Source: Sphingomonas sp. SUN039 (GTDB taxonomy: Bacteria; Pseudomonadota; Alphaproteobacteria; Sphingomonadales; Sphingomonadaceae). Taken from it: a stretch of 64,000 nucleotides of DNA. How positions within the stretch are numbered: position 1 is the stretch's first letter; every line of letters starts with the position of its first letter. Shown here in pieces: positions 58,911-64,000 of the stretch. The stretch lies in contig NZ_CP096972.1 in assembly GCF_024758725.1 (NCBI RefSeq), positions 1,036,001 to 1,100,000 on the forward strand, read 5' to 3'. The notes under the pieces were generated by a model. It was not told the origin of the DNA. It did not search any database and saw nothing but the letters and a program-made list of their open reading frames with translations. Both the position numbers and the translations under genes were made by a program.

Positions 58911-59663
58911 TCACTTCGCCGCCACCTCGGCCTTGGGGGCTTCACCGGGCTGCGTCGGCATCGAGGCCATGATGGAGTCGATCATCCCCTGTGCGCCCGG
59001 TTTCTCGCGGATATCGCCTTTCGACCCGCGCAGGACGTTGAACCACACGACATTACCCGACGACAGTTCGACCAGCGAGGCATAGGCGACATGCTGGCCG
59101 CCGGTGACGATCACGCAAAAACCGACGATGCAGCCGAGCATTCCCGCGACCTGCATCCCCTTGCGACTGGCGCTGGCAAAATTGTCGCGGGTGTAGAGGA
59201 ACAGCGCGTAATTGCCGCCCGACAGATCGCCGATGCGCTGGGCACCGGGCCCCATGGTCCAGTCGAACTTGCCCTTTTTGGTGGGCAGTTTCGCCCCATA
59301 ATATTTATGGACGATGATCGCATCGGCGACCGATTTATGCAGCGCGGTGTAATCGGCCATGAGCTGCGCCGCATCGCCCGACTGTTCGTCGATGAATTTG
59401 AATTCGATTTTCTTGGCCGCGCCGTTCGCGCGCAGTGCTTCGGCGATGTTGGCCCGCGCTGCCTTGGTCCAGTCGGCGTTGGGCTGCGGCAGCCCGCCCG
59501 CTGCCAACTCGCCGACATCGGTGTCGGGACGCATCAGCACGATGGTAACCGGCTTGTCCTTCGGCAGGGCATAGCCCGACGCCGTCATCGCCTTGGTACC
59601 GGCAAGCACCGGCGATGCCGCGAACGCAGCACAAGCCAGCGCGATGGTGATGGTGCGACCCAT
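58911..59663 (-). CDS. Exported hypothetical protein, 250 aa
   Basis: A signal peptide (MGRTITIALACAAFAASPVLA) is followed by an alpha/beta domain with IVLMRPDTDVGEL and IEFKFIDEQSGDAAQLM and a hydrophobic stretch MLGCIVGFCVIVTGG. It may be anchored in the membrane there. The family resembles exported proteins of unknown function. It is the first gene of the operon with the M48 protease and the 196-residue protein. Confidence 0.78.
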   Translation of the reverse strand: MGRTITIALACAAFAASPVLAGTKAMTASGYALPKDKPVTIVLMRPDTDVGELAAGGLPQPNADWTKAARANIAEALRANGAAKKIEFKFIDEQSGDAAQLMADYTALHKSVADAIIVHKYYGAKLPTKKGKFDWTMGPGAQRIGDLSGGNYALFLYTRDNFASASRKGMQVAGMLGCIVGFCVIVTGGQHVAYASLVELSSGNVVWFNVLRGSKGDIREKPGAQGMIDSIMASMPTQPGEAPKAEVAAK

Positions 59664-59707
59664 ATAACCCCCTGCTACAATCCGACTCTGTCGGTCGTTG
59701 CGGCAGG

Positions 59708-61174
59708 TTAGGCAGATGCGAGCAATTCCCGCAACCGCTCATTGACCAGTTTTGGGTTAGCCTTCCCTGCCATGGCCTTCATCGTCTGGCCGACGAAGAA
59801 GCCGAACAGCGCTTCCTTGCCGCCCTTGTATTCGGCGACCTTGTCGGCGTTTGCCGCCAGGATGTCCGCGATGGCGGCGTCGATTGCGCCGGTATCGCTG
59901 GTCTGTTTCAGCCCCTCGCGCTCGACGATGGCCCCTGCCCCGTCGCCGGTCTCGAGCATCTTTTCGAACACGGTCTTGGCCATGCTGCCCGACAAAGTGC
60001 CGTCGCCGACGAGCTTGAGCAGCTCGGCGGCATGCGCGGCGCTGACCGGACTGTCGGATATGTCGCGGCCGAGGCGGTTGAGCGCACCGAACAGCTCACC
60101 GGTCACCCAGTTCGCCGCTGCTTTGCCTTCGACGCCCTCGGCCAGCAGTGTTTCGAACCAGTTGGCGGTGTCGACATCTGCCGTCAGCACGTCGGCATTA
60201 TAGGCGGAGATGCCGAGCGCGTCGGTAAAGCGCGCGCGCTTGGTATCGGGCAATTCGGGCAGGCTCGCCGCGCATTCGGCGACGAAATCCTCGGTCAGCA
60301 CCAGCGGCAGCAGGTCAGGATCGGGGAAATAGCGATAATCGTGCGCGTCTTCCTTCGACCGCATGCTGCGGGTGACACCCTTGTCGGGGTCGAACAGCCG
60401 GGTTTCCTGTACGATGGTGCCGCCGCCTTCGATGACGTCGACCTGACGCCGTGCCTCGATCTCGACGACGGTCTGGATGAAGCGCACCGAATTGACGTTC
60501 TTGGTCTCTGTCCGCGTACCGAATACATCGCCGGTCTTGCGGACGCTGACGTTGACGTCGGCGCGCATCGAGCCCTGCTCCATATTGCCGTCGCAGCTGC
60601 CGATATAGCGGACCAGCTGGCGCAGCTTGCGGACATATTCGCCGGCCTCTTGCGGGCTTCGCATGTCGGGTTTCGACACGATTTCCATCAGCGCCACGCC
60701 CGACCGATTGAGGTCGACATAGGACATCGTCGGATGCTGGTCGTGCATCAGCTTGCCCGCGTCCTGTTCGATATGGATGCGCTCGACGCCGATGGTCTTG
60801 GTGCCTTCGTCGGTGGTGACGGTGATCGCCCCCTCGCCGACGATCGGGTGGAACAGCTGCGAAATCTGGTAACCCTGCGGCAGATCGGCGTAGAAATAAT
60901 TCTTGCGGTCGAACCGGCTCCAGCGGTGAATTTCGGCCCCGATGGCCAGGCCGGTACGGACGGCCTGTTTCACGCATTCGGCATTCGGCACCGGCAACAT
61001 CCCCGGCATCGCCGCATCGACGAGCGACACCTGCGAGTTCGGTTCCGCCCCGAACGCGGTCGACGCGCCCGAGAACAGCTTGGCGTTCGAGGTGATCTGG
61101 GCGTGGACTTCGAGGCCGACGACGACTTCCCAGTCGCCGGTTGCCCCTTTGATGCGGTAGCTGCTCTGTTCCAT
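59708..61174 (-). CDS. gatB: Asp-tRNA(Asn)/Glu-tRNA(Gln) amidotransferase subunit B
   Basis: A 488-residue subunit of GatCAB, which amidates mischarged Glu-tRNA-Gln and Asp-tRNA-Asn. The ATG at 61174 gives the family start ([10 protein letters not shown] at about 17-26). [47 protein letters not shown] and the C-terminal YqeY-like tail are present. gatA is on the same strand but lies 1.6 kb upstream, with fkbM and vapBC between, instead of next to it. Confidence 0.96.
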   Translation of the reverse strand: MEQSSYRIKGATGDWEVVVGLEVHAQITSNAKLFSGASTAFGAEPNSQVSLVDAAMPGMLPVPNAECVKQAVRTGLAIGAEIHRWSRFDRKNYFYADLPQGYQISQLFHPIVGEGAITVTTDEGTKTIGVERIHIEQDAGKLMHDQHPTMSYVDLNRSGVALMEIVSKPDMRSPQEAGEYVRKLRQLVRYIGSCDGNMEQGSMRADVNVSVRKTGDVFGTRTETKNVNSVRFIQTVVEIEARRQVDVIEGGGTIVQETRLFDPDKGVTRSMRSKEDAHDYRYFPDPDLLPLVLTEDFVAECAASLPELPDTKRARFTDALGISAYNADVLTADVDTANWFETLLAEGVEGKAAANWVTGELFGALNRLGRDISDSPVSAAHAAELLKLVGDGTLSGSMAKTVFEKMLETGDGAGAIVEREGLKQTSDTGAIDAAIADILAANADKVAEYKGGKEALFGFFVGQTMKAMAGKANPKLVNERLRELLASA

Positions 61175-61215
61175 GCGGCGACCGATGCCGCGCGCGGTGG
61201 CTTCTGACAAGCGGC

Positions 61216-62001
61216 TTAGGCGTTCAGGCGGACGTAAATCAGGTTCTCGCCCTTCAGGAACACCTCGAAACCGTCGTGCGCGGCCATGGCGGCCTGGAAA
61301 CTGCCGCTGCTGCGCTGGCCCGGCAGCATCCAGTCGTGGAGTTCGACCGCGATGGCGTAGAAATCGTCGATCCAGCCTGTGTTGCACGCGAACAAATCGG
61401 CCTCGAATCCCTCGATATCGATTTTGGCGATGAAGGGTACGGCGTCGGGGGCCGAGGCGAGCAGTTCGGCAAAGGTCGTGACCTGCATGCCGCTGTCCGA
61501 GCGCACCGTGCGCGTCGCGTCGGAGGCATGGCCGTGTTCGAGCGCCACGGTCCCCGCCTCGCTGCCGATGGCCGCGCGGACGACGCGGATATCGGGAAAG
61601 CGTTCGACGTTGCGGTCAAGCATGGCGAGCGTCGCCGGATCGGGCTCGACCGCCAGGATGATCGCCTCGGGATAGAGGCGCGCAAACCACAAGGCGGACA
61701 TGCCGGTGTTTGCTCCCGCGTCGACGATCAGCGGCTGTTTTCCTGCTGCCCGGATCGCGTCGTAGCGGGTCGAAAGGCGTTCCTGCACGGCGGCGGGCAA
61801 TTCGTAATCGCGGTGGATGAAAACGGTCCGTAACGTGTCCAGATCGCTGTCGCGCCCGCGCACCCAGACATCGCCCACACCCTCGATGGCCACGGCATAG
61901 GGCAACGGCCGCCGCCAGCGCATCAGTGCCGCCCAGGCGAAGCGCAGCCCGAGATGACGCAGGTCGGTCAGCGTCAGGATAAGATGATCGAGCCTGCCCA
62001 C
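61216..62001 (-). CDS. FkbM-family methyltransferase
   Basis: A 261-residue SAM-dependent methyltransferase. The SAM-binding motif is [15 protein letters not shown] (about 93-107), an acidic loop AVEPDP follows, and the family segment [12 protein letters not shown] is intact. FkbM enzymes O-methylate sugars or small metabolites. The start is a GTG with GGGG upstream. It lies 41 bases upstream of gatB. The substrate is unknown. Confidence 0.88.
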   Translation of the reverse strand: MGRLDHLILTLTDLRHLGLRFAWAALMRWRRPLPYAVAIEGVGDVWVRGRDSDLDTLRTVFIHRDYELPAAVQERLSTRYDAIRAAGKQPLIVDAGANTGMSALWFARLYPEAIILAVEPDPATLAMLDRNVERFPDIRVVRAAIGSEAGTVALEHGHASDATRTVRSDSGMQVTTFAELLASAPDAVPFIAKIDIEGFEADLFACNTGWIDDFYAIAVELHDWMLPGQRSSGSFQAAMAAHDGFEVFLKGENLIYVRLNA

Positions 62002-62056
62002 GAAACCCCCGCCGATTGTTCGACGGTCGCCTTAACAGCGGGTGATTACAACAGCC

Positions 62057-62458
62057 TTAAACGGGCGCAATCAAGGGCACCGTCGGAAAGAAGCGGGCGT
62101 AAATGACCGGATCGCGGGTCAGGATCGTCGCGCCCGACACTGCCGCCTGCCCGCCGATGAGGAAGTCGGCGATGACCGATTTGGGACCTTCGCGACCTCG
62201 GCGGTATTCGCGGAACGCCTGACCTGCTGCAAAGGCCGCTTCGTCCGTGAGCGGCTCAACGGTAAGCAGCATTTTACCGATCATCGTATTAAATTGCTCG
62301 AGCGTCGGGAACTTGGGTCCGACTTCGGCCACTACAACCGGCGTTATCGCGGCTGCGTCGCTGGTTTTCGCGTGATCGAGCCGTTCGGACGACCAGCCGA
62401 ACCACGTCGGGTCCTGCTCGAGAATGTCGATAAGGATGTTGGAATCGACGAGAATCAA
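62057..62458 (-). CDS. vapC: VapC toxin, PIN-domain ribonuclease
   Basis: A 133-residue PIN-domain nuclease. The acidic active site is Asp5 (LVDSNILIDIL), Glu45 (VVAEVG), Asp98 (VIADFLIG) and Asp116. VapC toxins cut tRNA or rRNA. The start is a TTG that overlaps the antitoxin stop (TTGA), so it is translationally coupled to the upstream antitoxin. Confidence 0.91.
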   Translation of the reverse strand: MILVDSNILIDILEQDPTWFGWSSERLDHAKTSDAAAITPVVVAEVGPKFPTLEQFNTMIGKMLLTVEPLTDEAAFAAGQAFREYRRGREGPKSVIADFLIGGQAAVSGATILTRDPVIYARFFPTVPLIAPV

Positions 62459-62739
62459 AGTTCGCGGTCGCCGCGCAGCTCGCGCATCTGCTCGTCGGTA
62501 CTAGTGCCGGTGGCGAACTTGCCAGCATACTCGGCAATCGCTGCCCGGATCCTGCGACTCCGTTCCTCGGGATCGGTCGGCCAGACATCGACCGGTTCGA
62601 CGATGGCTTGCCCTTGATCGTTTGTACCCACGCGGACCCGCGCACCCGGCGCAATCCCGGCCCGTTCACGCACGCTCTTATGGAGCAGCACCTGACCTTT
62701 ACTAGTGACGCGGCTGACCTGTTCGTTCGCGAGCGGCAT
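62455..62739 (-). CDS. vapB: AbrB/MazE-type antitoxin (VapB)
   Basis: A 94-residue protein from the ATG at 62739 behind AAGGGA. The N-terminal swapped-hairpin AbrB fold reads RVTSKGQVLLHKSVRERAGI and GARVRVGTNDQGQ. The acidic, helical C-terminus probably wraps the toxin. It neutralises VapC and represses its own promoter. It lies 52 bases beyond the gatA stop, so it could be transcribed from the gat promoter or its own. Confidence 0.9.
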   Translation of the reverse strand: MPLANEQVSRVTSKGQVLLHKSVRERAGIAPGARVRVGTNDQGQAIVEPVDVWPTDPEERSRRIRAAIAEYAGKFATGTSTDEQMRELRGDREL

Positions 62740-62791
62740 CGCAAATCCCTTCGGTGTTACTCCTGGTAACACATCAAGGAGGGGCACGCAA

Positions 62792-64000
62792 TTACCACCA
62801 AGCCTCCGGCCGCGCATTGAACCCCGCGCGTTGCTCGATCGCGAGGCAGGCGTTCAGCACGCCCTGTTCGTCGAGCGCCTTGCCGATCACCTGAAGCCCG
62901 AGCGGCAGGCCCTGCGCGTCGAGCCCGCCGGGGACCGACATGGCCGGCAGACCCGCGAGCGAACTCGGCACCGTGAACACATCGTTGAGGTACATCGCCA
63001 GCGGGTCGGCGCTCTTTTCGCCAAGCGCGAAGGCGGCGCTGGGGGCGGTCGGCGTGAGCAGCAAGTCGCACGACTTCCACGCCTCGTCGAAATCGCGCGC
63101 GATCAACGTGCGGACTTTCGAAGCCTGTGTGAAATATGCGTCGTAAAAGCCTGCCGACAGGACATAAGTCCCGATCATGATGCGGCGCTTGACCTCCGGT
63201 CCGAACCCGGCGGCGCGGGTGGCGGCGTACATGTCCTGCAACCCCGCCCCTTCGGGCAGGTCGCGCAAGCCGTATCGAACGCCGTCGTAGCGGGCGAGGT
63301 TCGACGACGCCTCGGCAGGGGCAATGATGTAATAGGCAGGCAGCGCGTATTTCGTATGCGGCAGGCTGACCTCGACGACTTCGGCGCCCGCATCCTTGAC
63401 CCAGGCAATGCCGCGTTCCCACAGGGCGTCGATCTCGGCCGGCATGTTATCGACGCGGTATTCCTTCGGAATGCCGATGCGCTTCCCCTTGAGACTGGCG
63501 TTCAGGCCGCCCTCCCAGTCGGGCACGGGCAGATCGAGCGACGTCGAATCCTTCGCATCGAAACCTGCCATGGCCTCCAGCATGATCGCGCAGTCGCGCA
63601 CGTCGCGCGCCATTGCGCCCGCCTGATCAAGCGAGGAGGCGAAGGCGACCACGCCCCAGCGCGAGCAGCGTCCGTAAGTGGGCTTGATGCCCGAAATGCC
63701 CGTGAAGGCGGCAGGCTGGCGGATCGAGCCGCCGGTATCGGTGCCGGTCGCGCCCGGACACAGCCGCGCTGAAATCGCGGCCGACGACCCACCGGACGAA
63801 CCGCCCGGCGCAAGCGATGCATTGCCGCCGTCGCTGCGCCGCCACGGCGAAATGACATTGCCGAACGCGCTGGTCTCGTTCGACGATCCCATGGCGAACT
63901 GGTCCATGTTGAGCTTGCCGAGCATCCCTGCGCCCGCGTCCCACAGCTTGCCCGACACGGTCGATTCATAGGGGGGCGTAAAGCCGCCGAGAATGTCGCT
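62792..64000 (-). CDS. gatA: Amidotransferase subunit A, GatA (5' end beyond window)
   Basis: The C-terminal 400 or so residues of GatA, the amidase that supplies ammonia to GatCAB. The frame is open to the right edge with family sequence ([28 protein letters not shown] carrying the catalytic Ser-cisSer, [14 protein letters not shown]). The C-terminus [14 protein letters not shown] is normal. The start and catalytic Lys lie beyond the window. Confidence 0.95.
   Translation of the reverse strand, partial: SDILGGFTPPYESTVSGKLWDAGAGMLGKLNMDQFAMGSSNETSAFGNVISPWRRSDGGNASLAPGGSSGGSSAAISARLCPGATGTDTGGSIRQPAAFTGISGIKPTYGRCSRWGVVAFASSLDQAGAMARDVRDCAIMLEAMAGFDAKDSTSLDLPVPDWEGGLNASLKGKRIGIPKEYRVDNMPAEIDALWERGIAWVKDAGAEVVEVSLPHTKYALPAYYIIAPAEASSNLARYDGVRYGLRDLPEGAGLQDMYAATRAAGFGPEVKRRIMIGTYVLSAGFYDAYFTQASKVRTLIARDFDEAWKSCDLLLTPTAPSAAFALGEKSADPLAMYLNDVFTVPSSLAGLPAMSVPGGLDAQGLPLGLQVIGKALDEQGVLNACLAIEQRAGFNARPEAWW

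Overview
The window looks like chromosome from a G+C-rich alphaproteobacterium, most probably a sphingomonad (Sphingomonadales). I infer this from the protein families (SdhE-mfd pair, addAB with amgK/murU/tsaE, a DivL-type pseudokinase, gatCAB) and from abundant extragenic palindromes with the TTCGACAAGCTCAGCC core typical of that order. No prophage, CRISPR array, integrase or insertion sequence was seen. Coding is dense and no gene-free stretch exceeds about 250 bases.

Layout. 1-2553: a MoxR-type AAA+ ATPase (cut by the left edge), a conserved hypothetical, a CoxE-like VWA protein and a tiny gene. 2671-4960: a DUF1343/NamZ-type exo-muramidase and a GIY-YIG/DOMON-like reading frame, interleaved with three copies of one palindromic repeat, one of which lies inside the reading frame. 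4998-16104: housekeeping and c-di-GMP genes (tyrS, PilZ protein, recG, sdhE-mfd, EAL protein, moaA-nadK). 16158-24803: tRNA-Asn, a low-G+C RusA-like gene, a flavin monooxygenase, a TauE/SafE transporter, secA, small exported proteins, argJ, a lone vapD, trxA. 24853-35740 (minus strand): addA, addB, murU, amgK, tsaE and divL, mostly overlapping, probably one operon. 35844-38846: a LuxR-type regulator divergent from a YadA-like trimeric autotransporter, with a lux-box-like site between them. 38889-49503: ahcY with a perfect 20-bp palindrome upstream, a peroxiredoxin, AMP nucleosidase, a GGDEF-EAL-PilZ protein, clpX, clpP and a two-component pair. 49750-55094: a two-module HAF-repeat autotransporter, its small upstream neighbour, and a glycosyltransferase. 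55127-64000: tig, tRNA-Leu, a small proline-rich protein, an exported-protein/M48 protease operon, then gatB and gatA separated by fkbM and a vapBC toxin-antitoxin pair.

How the genes work together. Three c-di-GMP proteins, two large surface autotransporters and a LuxR regulator point to control of surface attachment. NamZ-like, AmgK and MurU proteins together would salvage MurNAc from peptidoglycan. DivL and ClpXP both belong to the alphaproteobacterial cell-cycle (CtrA) circuit. The most unusual features are the LuxR/lux-box/adhesin unit, palindromic repeats that have become coding sequence in at least one and perhaps three proteins, a three-way-junction repeat at 19160-19221, and the RusA-like gene beside tRNA-Asn.
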